64,000 bases of DNA from Sphingomonadaceae bacterium. Lineage in GTDB: Bacteria; Pseudomonadota; Alphaproteobacteria; Sphingomonadales; Sphingomonadaceae. The position numbers and the translations under genes were made by a program. The notes beneath the pieces were generated by a model. It saw only the letters and a list, made by a program, of their open reading frames with translations, ran no database searches and had not been told where the DNA came from. Every line of letters starts with the position of its first letter. Within the stretch, counting starts at the first letter, position 1. The DNA lies in contig CANJCQ010000001.1 in NCBI GenBank assembly GCA_947473355.1, forward strand, positions 62,001 through 126,000, in the 5' to 3' direction. Positions 8,865-16,298 of this stretch are shown here, in pieces.

Positions 8865-9707
8865 ATGGTAGATTGCCAGATCCGCAACATGGACAAGGGC
8901 TTCGGTGCCGAAGTCATTGGACTCGATCCCACTACTGACATCAATGCCGAAACCCGCGCCGCACTGCGCAAGGCATTCGATGAGCGCGGGGTGCTGCTGC
9001 TGCGCGGAATGCAGATCGATTTCGCCTGGCAGGACAAGTTCTGTCGCATGCTCATTGGCGACGATTCTCCCGGTTCGACCGAGACCCGCAAGGAGAACCA
9101 CGTTTCCAACAAGGAAGACGATGGCCTGGCGCCATACGGACGGCTGATGTTCCATGCCGACATGATGTGGCATGAGGAGCCCTTCCGGGTACTATCGCTC
9201 TATGCGATCACCACTGAGCCTGGCTCGGCTACGACCTCGCTGACCAGTGCCGCCAACGCCTGGGCGACGCTGCCGGAAGACTTGCGGCGGAAAGTCGAAG
9301 GCAAGCACGCGCGTCATCAGACGGGCCAGGTCTATCACCGGGGCGGCGACGATCTGGCGATGCCGCAACGCTCGGTCGAAGTGTCGACCATCAAGCCCAT
9401 TCCGCACTTTCATCCCGCCACAGGCAAGCCGCTGCTCTATACCAGCCAGCAGATGACACATAACATCGTCGAATTGCCAGAGGACGAGAGCGAAGCACTT
9501 TTGCTCAAGCTGTTTGACCACCTCTATTCGCCCGCAATGGTCTATGAACACGAATGGCGCGAAGGCGACCTGCTGGTGTTCGACAACATTACCATGCAGC
9601 ACGCGCGCGGCAACGTGGACCGCGACGGGCCGACCCGGACCCTGCGCAAGGTTATTGCCCCCATCCCGAACATCAAGGCTGAAACTCCCCGTTACGAGCG
9701 GGCGTGA
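8865..9707 (+). CDS. TauD/TfdA-family Fe(II)/2-oxoglutarate dioxygenase
   Basis: A 280-residue non-haem iron oxygenase expected to hydroxylate an organic substrate while decarboxylating 2-oxoglutarate. The iron facial triad is visible: His97 and Asp99 (FHADMMW) and His246 (TMQHARGN). Arg258 follows 12 residues later and suits the 2-oxoglutarate carboxylate. The ATG at 8865 is chosen because GAGGAG lies 10 nt upstream and the product then begins like family members. It leads a forward run of seven genes to 15768. A clear paralogue lies at 37988-38848. The substrate is unknown; taurine is unlikely given the context. Confidence 0.88.
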   Translation: MVDCQIRNMDKGFGAEVIGLDPTTDINAETRAALRKAFDERGVLLLRGMQIDFAWQDKFCRMLIGDDSPGSTETRKENHVSNKEDDGLAPYGRLMFHADMMWHEEPFRVLSLYAITTEPGSATTSLTSAANAWATLPEDLRRKVEGKHARHQTGQVYHRGGDDLAMPQRSVEVSTIKPIPHFHPATGKPLLYTSQQMTHNIVELPEDESEALLLKLFDHLYSPAMVYEHEWREGDLLVFDNITMQHARGNVDRDGPTRTLRKVIAPIPNIKAETPRYERA

Positions 9708-9747
9708 CCGTCGCCCCCAGTCACGCCGCGGTGTCGAAGGAATCCGA

Positions 9748-10347
9748 ATGATCGATTTGTACCAGGGCCAATCGCCGGAAACACTGGACCTGCTGCTCCG
9801 TCGCCGTTCAACTTCGGCCAAAGCCATGGGGGAACCTGGCCCCGATGCCGGGCAACTGCGCCAGATCCTTATTGCCGCGAGCCGGGTCCCCGATCATGGC
9901 AAGCTCTTTCCCTGGCGTTTCTTGGTGATCGAGGGCGATGCGCGCGCAGCGCTGGGTGAAGTGCTGGCCGAGGCGCTCGCAGCCCGAAACGCTACTGTCA
10001 GTGAATCGCTGAAGCGGTTCGAACGCGGACGTTTTCTGCGGGCACCGGTGGTCATTGCGGTGATATCCTCGCTCAAGACAGAAAAACCTATCCCAGAGTG
10101 GGAACAGCATCTTTCCGCTGGCGCCGTATGCCAGACCTTGCTGATCGCTGCAGCGGCGGCCGGGTTCGGCGCCAACTGGCTGACCGAATGGTGTGCATAC
10201 GACGACATCGTCATGCATGCGCTGGGTCTGGGCGAAGGCGAGAAAGTGGCCGGCTTTGTTTATGTTGGCACCGCGACTGCCCCGCTTGAAGAGCGGGATC
10301 GCCCTGAGCTCGGCGACATCGTCAGCAACTGGACTGGCCCACAATGA
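9748..10347 (+). CDS. Nitroreductase-family flavoprotein
   Basis: A 199-residue FMN-binding reductase of the nitroreductase fold, near the usual length. It has the N-terminal RRRST phosphate-contact region (about 18-22) and the central AAAAGFGANWLTEW segment typical of this family. GAAGGA lies 6 nt before the ATG at 9748. It sits 40 bp after the TauD-type gene and 28 bp before the enoyl-CoA hydratase, so co-transcription is likely. In this setting it may reduce an enone or quinone-like intermediate rather than a nitro group; that is inference. Confidence 0.83.
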   Translation: MIDLYQGQSPETLDLLLRRRSTSAKAMGEPGPDAGQLRQILIAASRVPDHGKLFPWRFLVIEGDARAALGEVLAEALAARNATVSESLKRFERGRFLRAPVVIAVISSLKTEKPIPEWEQHLSAGAVCQTLLIAAAAAGFGANWLTEWCAYDDIVMHALGLGEGEKVAGFVYVGTATAPLEERDRPELGDIVSNWTGPQ

Positions 10348-10375
10348 GCAGCATGGTTTGAGTGAGGTTGACGCG

Positions 10376-11197
10376 ATGAGCCATGATTATTCCCGCTATA
10401 CCGGCCTTGGCCTATCGTTGGTCGACGGCATCATGACGGTTACCCTGTCGAATCCCGGGCGCAAGAACGCGATCACAGCAGAGCAGAACGCTGAATTGAC
10501 GACCATTTGGGATGATCTCTGGGAGGATCCACAAGTCCAGGTCATCATTCTCACCGGCGAAGGCGGCGACTTCTGCTCCGGCGCAGACGTATCGCGTCTC
10601 GTCAAAAGGGCTGAAGGAACACTGGAGAGCGAACCGCAGTTTGCCCCGATCAACCAGACATCGCGCAAGGCGCGCAAGCATATCTATGGTATCCTGGAAT
10701 GCGAGAAGCCGATCATCGCCAAAGTACGTGGCGTTGCTTATGGGCTGGGCGTTAACCTGGCGATGGCCTGCGACATGGTCTTCGCCGCGCCCGGCGCCCG
10801 GTTTTGCGATTCCCATGTCAAGGCCGGACTCGTGGCGGGCGATGGCGGGGTGCTGCTCTGGCCGTTGCTGGTGGGCATGCACCGGGCCAAGGAATACCTG
10901 ATGACCGGAGAGCCGGTGCCGGCAGAGAAGGCCGCCGATATCGGGCTGATCAACGGCTGCATTCCGGACGACCAGCTTGATGCACACGTGCAGGCCTTGG
11001 CCGAAAAACTCCGCGACCTGCCACCCCATGCGGTGAACTACACCAAGGCCGCGCTCAACCAGGCGATGCGCCAGATGACCGGCGCAGCTTTTGAAATGTC
11101 GCTGGGATATGAGATCTACACCATGCGGACCAACGATTTTCGCGAAGCCACCACGGCCATGGCGCAAAAGCGCAAGGGGCAGTTTCGGGGCGATTGA
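10376..11197 (+). CDS. Enoyl-CoA hydratase/isomerase family protein
   Basis: A 273-residue crotonase-fold enzyme acting on a CoA thioester. The oxyanion-hole segment GGDFCSGADVSRL and the second conserved stretch (VRGVAYGLGVNLAMACD) are clear. The HVKAGLVAGDGG segment has Asp-Gly-Gly where hydratases often carry a catalytic Glu, so the exact reaction (hydration, isomerisation or other) is open. The start at 10376 has GTGAGG 8 nt upstream. It lies in the forward run between nitroreductase and the acyl-CoA dehydrogenase pair. Confidence 0.87.
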   Translation: MSHDYSRYTGLGLSLVDGIMTVTLSNPGRKNAITAEQNAELTTIWDDLWEDPQVQVIILTGEGGDFCSGADVSRLVKRAEGTLESEPQFAPINQTSRKARKHIYGILECEKPIIAKVRGVAYGLGVNLAMACDMVFAAPGARFCDSHVKAGLVAGDGGVLLWPLLVGMHRAKEYLMTGEPVPAEKAADIGLINGCIPDDQLDAHVQALAEKLRDLPPHAVNYTKAALNQAMRQMTGAAFEMSLGYEIYTMRTNDFREATTAMAQKRKGQFRGD

Positions 11198-11248
11198 AGC
11201 GCGGTTCACATTGGGGTGACGTCTGTTGCCACATGGAGTCATGTTTGA

Positions 11249-11266
11249 CTGTCATTGGCATGATGG
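11249..11266 (+). promoter_or_regulatory. Weak operator-like site before the acyl-CoA dehydrogenase pair
   Basis: CTGTCATTGGCATGATGG resembles a degenerate version of the 18-bp palindrome found at 8741, 14296 and 24400. It lies at a similar distance (74 bp) before a start codon. Only about half of the symmetric positions pair, so this is tentative. Confidence 0.22.
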
Positions 11267-11340
11267 TGCGCCTTGCTAGAGTGATTGCACCGGCCCGATG
11301 CGGGCTGCAAATTTGTTTGCGGGCTTCAGCCCGGTGAGAG

Positions 11341-12480
11341 ATGGATATGAGCGCTGGGCCGGAAATGACGTTGGACAAAGCCGAACTGGCCGCTCTGCGT
11401 GATAGTATCGCGGATGTTCTGAAATCGGAATGTGACAGCCGGAAGGTTCACGTCTGGCTCGACCGGGAAAACGATCTCGGTCCGGCGATCTGGCGTCAAG
11501 CGGTTGAACTGGGCTGGCTGGGCCTTTCGCTACCCGAAGTAGATGGCGGGCTGGGCCTTGGCGCGCGAGGGCTGCAGATACTGAGCTGTGAATTGGGCAG
11601 ATATGCCGCACCCGGTGGCTTCATACCGACACTTTGCGTGGCGCAGTGGCTGGCGAGTGTTGCTGATGGCGAACAGCGCGCAACGCTGCTCGGCCCGGTA
11701 TTGTCGGGCGAAGCGGCGTTTGCGGTTCCTGTGCTGCTCGAAGGCGGGGGCACAGTTGTACTCTCTGAGAGCGGCAACACGGTCAGCGGCATGATCGATG
11801 TGCTCGATTGCGCGGCAGGATCGGTGCCGAACGTTTATGCTGTAGTGCCGCTCTCCGGGGCTTGGGCTGTAGTTCGTGTCGACGGCGCAGTGGCCAAAGC
11901 GGAAGCCATCGAGGCATGGGACATGACGCGCGACATTTCGCGGCTGGAGTGCAGCAGCGCGCCAATCATTGCACGGATCGCGGATGCAGATGGCCGTGCC
12001 GGCACCCTGCTGGGCACCTATCTGGCGCTTGCGCTGGCGGCTGACAGTGTCGGCGGGGCCGATGGCATCGCCCGCAAGACTGTCGAATACCTGAAGGAGC
12101 GGGTCCAGTTCGACCGGGTCGTGGCGACTTTCCAGGCCCTGAAGCACCGTGCGGCCGACCTCATCGGCCACATCACAACACAGGAAGCCCTGGTGGAACA
12201 GGCAGTGCAGTGCATCGACAACGGCTCGCCTGACGCAGCCATGTGGGCACGACTCGCCAAGGCCGGGGCAAGCGATGCCTTCGTCTTTGTCGCGACCGAT
12301 TGCATTCTGCTGCACGGCGGCGTCGGCCACACCTGGGAATACGATCCGCAGATATACATCAAGCGCGCCCGTCTCAACGAGGGGCTGCTGTGCAACAATC
12401 GCGCCTTGCGCGATACCTCCGTGCGCCTGCTCGACGAGGCGCTCGACCAGGGCCGCACGACAACGGAGATTGACTGGTGA
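11341..12480 (+). CDS. Acyl-CoA dehydrogenase, first subunit of an overlapping pair
   Basis: A 379-residue acyl-CoA dehydrogenase-fold protein. The C-terminal segment HGGVGHTWEYD followed by ARLNEG puts Glu347 where the catalytic base of MCAD-type enzymes lies. The FAD-binding middle domain is poorly conserved and lacks the usual (F/S)xEPxxGSD motif. Its stop overlaps the start of the next acyl-CoA dehydrogenase by 4 nt (GTGA), implying translational coupling. Paired, diverged subunits forming heteromers are known for side-chain dehydrogenases of steroid catabolism (ChsE-type). I infer a heteromeric enzyme in which this subunit supplies the base. An ATG at 11365 is an alternative start. Confidence 0.85.
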   Translation: MDMSAGPEMTLDKAELAALRDSIADVLKSECDSRKVHVWLDRENDLGPAIWRQAVELGWLGLSLPEVDGGLGLGARGLQILSCELGRYAAPGGFIPTLCVAQWLASVADGEQRATLLGPVLSGEAAFAVPVLLEGGGTVVLSESGNTVSGMIDVLDCAAGSVPNVYAVVPLSGAWAVVRVDGAVAKAEAIEAWDMTRDISRLECSSAPIIARIADADGRAGTLLGTYLALALAADSVGGADGIARKTVEYLKERVQFDRVVATFQALKHRAADLIGHITTQEALVEQAVQCIDNGSPDAAMWARLAKAGASDAFVFVATDCILLHGGVGHTWEYDPQIYIKRARLNEGLLCNNRALRDTSVRLLDEALDQGRTTTEIDW

Positions 12481-13637
12481 TCCTCGACCTCAAGGACGAT
12501 CTGAAAGCCTTTCGCGAGGCAGTGCGGGCCTGGGTTCATGAAACCGCCCCGCCCGAGCGCGCGCATGAATGGCACATTCCCAAGGGCCCGGAACTGGTCG
12601 ATATCCAGCGTTGGTGGCTGGCCGAGCGTCACAAGGTGGGGCTTGCGATTCCGAACTGGCCAGTGGATTATGGCGGTGCCGGTCTTGGCCTTGAGCACAT
12701 GATCATCATCACCGACGAATTTGCCCGTGCGCGCTCGCCGGGCAACGACATGTTCGTCATCAGCATGAACCACGTTCCGGGAACGCTGATCCCGCATGGC
12801 AGCGAGGCGCAGAAGAAGCGCTATCTCCCCGGCGTTCCAGCCGGAGAGCTGTGGTGCCAGGGCTTTTCCGAGCCAGGTGCCGGTTCGGATCTTGCCAGCC
12901 TGAAGACCCGTGCTGTCCGGGATGGCGACCACTATGTTATCAACGGGCAGAAAATCTGGTCGACCAATTCGATGTATGCCAGCCAGTGTCTGCTGCTGGT
13001 GCGCACCGACCCGACCGTGAAGAAGCACGCCGGCATCAGCTACCTGATCATGGACATGAACAGCCCGGGCGTCGAAGTGCGGCCGATCCGAAAGTCGAAC
13101 GGCGCATCGAACTTCGGCGAAATCTTCATGACCGACGTGCGCATTCCGGTCGAAAACCTCATTGGTGCGGAAAACAACGGCTGGGCCGTTTCACAGTCGA
13201 CGCTGTCGTCCGAACGTGGGGTGCTCAGTTTCGATGGCGCCGAGCGCGACATGATGTTCCTGACCGACATATACAAGCAGGCGCGCAGCGATAAGGCGGC
13301 CTGGCTGGATGATCCGGAGATGCGGCGCGAATTCATCACCATGTTTGCCGAAATGCAGGCGTCGCGCCAGCAATTGCGCGCACTGTTGCAGGAGCCGCAC
13401 GATGGTGGCTTTTCGATGACACCCTCGCTGGTGAAGATGGCACGAACGACCCTGAACAACCGCATCGGCGCCTTTCGTTCGCGTGCGGAAGGGGTGACAA
13501 GCCAGTATCACGATCACACCTACCGCGCGCCGATGTACGAGTTTCTCGAGACTTTCGGTTCGGTAATCTCGGGTGGTTCGAACGAAATCCAGCGCAACCT
13601 TATTGCCGAACGCGGGTTGGTCATGCCGCGGGGCTGA
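12477..13637 (+). CDS. Acyl-CoA dehydrogenase, second subunit of an overlapping pair
   Basis: A 386-residue acyl-CoA dehydrogenase with a clean FAD/substrate motif SEPGAGSD (131-138) and C-terminal GGSNEIQRNL (366-375). In place of the usual YEG preceding NEIQ it has SGG, so the catalytic Glu is missing at that site. This complements the upstream gene, which keeps a Glu there but lacks the SEPGAGSD motif. The start is a GTG overlapping the previous stop. Together they probably make one heteromeric FAD enzyme that introduces a double bond into a CoA-bound side chain. Confidence 0.9.
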   Translation: MILDLKDDLKAFREAVRAWVHETAPPERAHEWHIPKGPELVDIQRWWLAERHKVGLAIPNWPVDYGGAGLGLEHMIIITDEFARARSPGNDMFVISMNHVPGTLIPHGSEAQKKRYLPGVPAGELWCQGFSEPGAGSDLASLKTRAVRDGDHYVINGQKIWSTNSMYASQCLLLVRTDPTVKKHAGISYLIMDMNSPGVEVRPIRKSNGASNFGEIFMTDVRIPVENLIGAENNGWAVSQSTLSSERGVLSFDGAERDMMFLTDIYKQARSDKAAWLDDPEMRREFITMFAEMQASRQQLRALLQEPHDGGFSMTPSLVKMARTTLNNRIGAFRSRAEGVTSQYHDHTYRAPMYEFLETFGSVISGGSNEIQRNLIAERGLVMPRG

Positions 13638-13659
13638 TTGCCGGGAAAGGAGAGCCTGC

Positions 13660-14235
13660 ATGTCTGAGCCTGCCAATAGGACCGATTTCGAAGCGACGGT
13701 GCGCATGCTGGCTGACCGTCAGGCGATCCGCGACTGCCTGGCGAACTATTGCCGCGGAGTCGACCGGCTGGACCGCGAATTGCTGATCAGCGTCTATCAT
13801 GAAGATGCGATCGAGGATCACGGCGTCTTTGTTGGCGACCGGGAGGGCTTTGCAGATTGGGTTATCGCGTTCCATTCGCGCGCGCAGCATGCCACGCAGC
13901 ATGTCATCAACAACCACTCCTGCGACCTCGATGGTGATGTTGCACATTGCGAGACCTATTACATGTTTGCCGCAATGAACGTCGATGGCGCGCCGCTGAG
14001 TCTGTCTGGCGGGCGCTACCTTGACCGCTTCGAGAAACGGGAAGGTCGCTGGGCGATTGCGCTGCGCCGGGTGGTCAGCGACTGGTGGGGGCAGCCGGGC
14101 GAATCCACGCTTTCACCTGCGGGCCGCGCGGCGTTGAATGCCGGTGTGCACGCCAGCCGAGACCGGCACGATACATCGTATGAGCGCCCTTTGTCGTTTG
14201 ACGAAGGCCGCCGGGGCACTAGCTTTGCGATCTAG
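13660..14235 (+). CDS. SnoaL-like (NTF2-fold) protein, possible dehydratase/isomerase
   Basis: A 191-residue protein with an NTF2/SnoaL-like alpha+beta barrel. It shows IRDCLANYCRGVDRLD (about 24-39), a YHEDAIEDHG segment, and HVINNHSCDL followed by an HCETYY strand. Family members of this type include the bile-acid 7-alpha-dehydratase BaiE and scytalone dehydratase, which use Tyr, Asp and His in the cone. Similar residues are present here, so dehydration or isomerisation of an alicyclic substrate is plausible but unproved. GGAAAGGAG lies 8 nt before the ATG. It is 22 bp from the acyl-CoA dehydrogenase pair. Confidence 0.8.
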   Translation: MSEPANRTDFEATVRMLADRQAIRDCLANYCRGVDRLDRELLISVYHEDAIEDHGVFVGDREGFADWVIAFHSRAQHATQHVINNHSCDLDGDVAHCETYYMFAAMNVDGAPLSLSGGRYLDRFEKREGRWAIALRRVVSDWWGQPGESTLSPAGRAALNAGVHASRDRHDTSYERPLSFDEGRRGTSFAI

Positions 14236-14295
14236 GCATTTCGCAGCATGGTGATGTGCCGCATTGCTTCGGCTTTGCGTCAGATCAAAAGTTTG

Positions 14296-14313
14296 GTGTC
14301 AGTCGCATGCCAG
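14296..14313 (+). promoter_or_regulatory. Operator-like palindrome, copy B of three
   Basis: GTGTCAGTCGCATGCCAG, 81 bp before the Rieske oxygenase start, matching the sites at 8741 and 24400. Its presence suggests the Rieske gene has its own regulated promoter even though it follows the upstream run by only 160 bp. Confidence 0.6.
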
Positions 14314-14394
14314 AATTATGGTAGGACGCATATAGGCCTGAGCGCGCCAAACGCGGTTCGATACATGCGGGGCCTGACAGGAATTGAGGAGTAG

Positions 14395-15768
14395 ATGACA
14401 ATGAACGCCCATCGGAAAGTGCTCATGGGAAAGCCGCCAGTGGTTTCCTATCAGGAACTGCTTGCGATGGACGAGCGTCCGTCGCCTTCTTTCTTCGCTC
14501 GCACGACGCTCGATCTCGGCACGGATCCCATCCCGGCGAGCAATTACACCAGCCCGGAATATTTTGAGCGGGAAAAGCACAAGATGTGGTTCCGCACCTG
14601 GCAGTATGCCGTTGGCGAGGACGAAATTCCCAACTCCGGCGATACCTACGTTTATGAACTGCTCGGGCAACAGGTCATAGTCGTGCGCCAGACCGATGGC
14701 TCGATCCGGGCGTTCAAGAACGTCTGCCGCCATCGCGGTCGCAAACTGGTTGGGGAATCGGCCTGCAAGACCAGTTTTCGCTGCGCCTATCACGGGCTGA
14801 CGTGGAGCCTTGACGGCAAGCTGATCGAAAATCCGTTTGCCTGGGATTTTCCGCAGCTCGGAGCTGACGACATTCCGCTGCTCGATGTGCGCTGCGAAAG
14901 CTGGGCGGGGCTTGTGTTCATCAACCTCGATCCTGAGGCAAAGCCGCTGCTCGAAGTGATGGCGCCGATGCCGGATCATTTCGCGCACTGGAAGATGGAG
15001 AACTGCTACAAATCGGCGCATGTCGGCAAGATTGCCGATGCCAACTGGAAGGTCTGCGCCGAGGCCTTCATCGAACCGCATCACGTGATTTGCACCCACC
15101 CGGAATACAACCTGTTCTCAGGCTACGATTCGACGCAGCACGATATCCTCTCGGATCACGTTTCGCGCTTCATGTCGCCCACGGGGGTGACCCCAGGGCC
15201 GTTCCTCGATCGCGATATTGATGACAACCGCCGGCTGGAACTGATGCTGGCTGCCGGCAATCGCGCGCTCGATATGTCAAAGAAAGTGGAACTGCCCGAA
15301 GGTATGTCCTCGAGGACGTTCTCAGCAAATTCGGTGCGCCAAATGGTCGCCGAACGCACTGGCTACGATATCAGCGAAAACAGCGATGCCGACGTTCTGG
15401 ATGGTATCGCCTATGATTTCTTTCCAAATTTTCACCTTTGGGGCGGCTTCAAGGACAAGATATCTTATCGCTTCCGACCGATCAGCCACAACAAGACACT
15501 GATGGAAGTGTTCATGTTCTCGTTGGCACCCAAGGATGGCCCCCGACCCAAGTCGGCCGAGATGCTCATGCTGCGCGACGACCAGAAGTGGTGTGAAGCA
15601 ACCCAATTGGGTTCGCTGGCACCGGTCTTCGACCAGGACTATTCGAACATGGGGCCGGTCCAGGAAGGGCTGGTGGCTTTGGGCGACGAAGGTTTGCACC
15701 TCTCCAAATATATGGAGGTGCGTTGCCGCAATCTGCACCGCATGGTTGAAGAATACATGAATCGTTAG
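14395..15768 (+). CDS. Rieske non-haem iron oxygenase, alpha subunit
   Basis: A 457-residue ring-hydroxylating-type oxygenase. The Rieske cluster ligands are Cys111, His113, Cys130 and His133 (CxH-X16-CxxH). The mononuclear iron site shows His230 and His235 (HVICTH), with Asp415 (in FDQDYSN) as likely third ligand. The residue that normally bridges the two metal centres (Asp in naphthalene dioxygenase) is Glu227 here, as in carnitine oxygenase-like enzymes. No beta subunit, reductase or Rieske ferredoxin gene is adjacent. Electrons must come from elsewhere; the only ferredoxin in the window is at 62594. The start has GAGGAG about 6 nt upstream. Confidence 0.92.
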   Translation: MTMNAHRKVLMGKPPVVSYQELLAMDERPSPSFFARTTLDLGTDPIPASNYTSPEYFEREKHKMWFRTWQYAVGEDEIPNSGDTYVYELLGQQVIVVRQTDGSIRAFKNVCRHRGRKLVGESACKTSFRCAYHGLTWSLDGKLIENPFAWDFPQLGADDIPLLDVRCESWAGLVFINLDPEAKPLLEVMAPMPDHFAHWKMENCYKSAHVGKIADANWKVCAEAFIEPHHVICTHPEYNLFSGYDSTQHDILSDHVSRFMSPTGVTPGPFLDRDIDDNRRLELMLAAGNRALDMSKKVELPEGMSSRTFSANSVRQMVAERTGYDISENSDADVLDGIAYDFFPNFHLWGGFKDKISYRFRPISHNKTLMEVFMFSLAPKDGPRPKSAEMLMLRDDQKWCEATQLGSLAPVFDQDYSNMGPVQEGLVALGDEGLHLSKYMEVRCRNLHRMVEEYMNR

Positions 15769-15813
15769 GCGTTCGGGAGGCTTGGTCTGGAACCAATACA
15801 GGCAAGTTCCTGC

Positions 15814-16200
15814 TTAGCGGGAGAGGCCAATTGCGTCAGTTGTGCCGACTGACTTCAACCAGATATGCAAACTTGCCGTGCGAGTGCAGACCATCGCATT
15901 GGCGCTGGAGACAATTCCCGTGTCAGGCGTGTTCCACCCCTGGCTCCGCTCCCCACAGTCACCAGCCCAAGTGATTCCAGAACCCTGATGCCTTCGCGCG
16001 CAGTAAGCCGGTAAACCTGGAATTGTTTCAACAGCCTGCTTCCGGAAGGCAGCCTTTGGCCATCCCTCAACCGGTTGGCCAAAAACCAAGCTCACTGCAT
16101 CTGGCCTGACTGGATGTGAAAACCACCCTTCTTGCGGTTCCATTCCAATAGACAACTTTGCGAGCGGATCATAAGTCCGCTGCTTAGCTGATTTCAGCCC
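15814..16200 (-). pseudogene. Decayed GntR/FadR-type regulator
   Basis: On the reverse strand a frame at about 16082-15890 reads ANRLRDGQRLPSG, then VYRLTAREGIRVLESLGLVT and GARGGTRLTRELSPA. This is the winged-helix DNA-binding domain of a GntR/FadR-type regulator, with about ten residues apparently deleted before LPSG. The continuation of the ligand-binding domain (LHIWLKSVGTTDA) is in a different frame and soon ends. An N-terminal piece (LKSAKQ) is in yet another frame near 16190. Multiple frameshifts and the missing C-terminal domain show a relic. It occupies the gap between the Rieske gene and the next amidohydrolase; I see nothing else in 15769-16298. Confidence 0.7.
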
Positions 16201-16298
16201 GGGAACTGTGCCTGGAAGCGGCGTATTTACCCTGGAAACGGAGTGCAAAGGCTTCGCTGAACGGGGCATGCCCAGGCCAGAGAAAAAGGATTCAGTCG

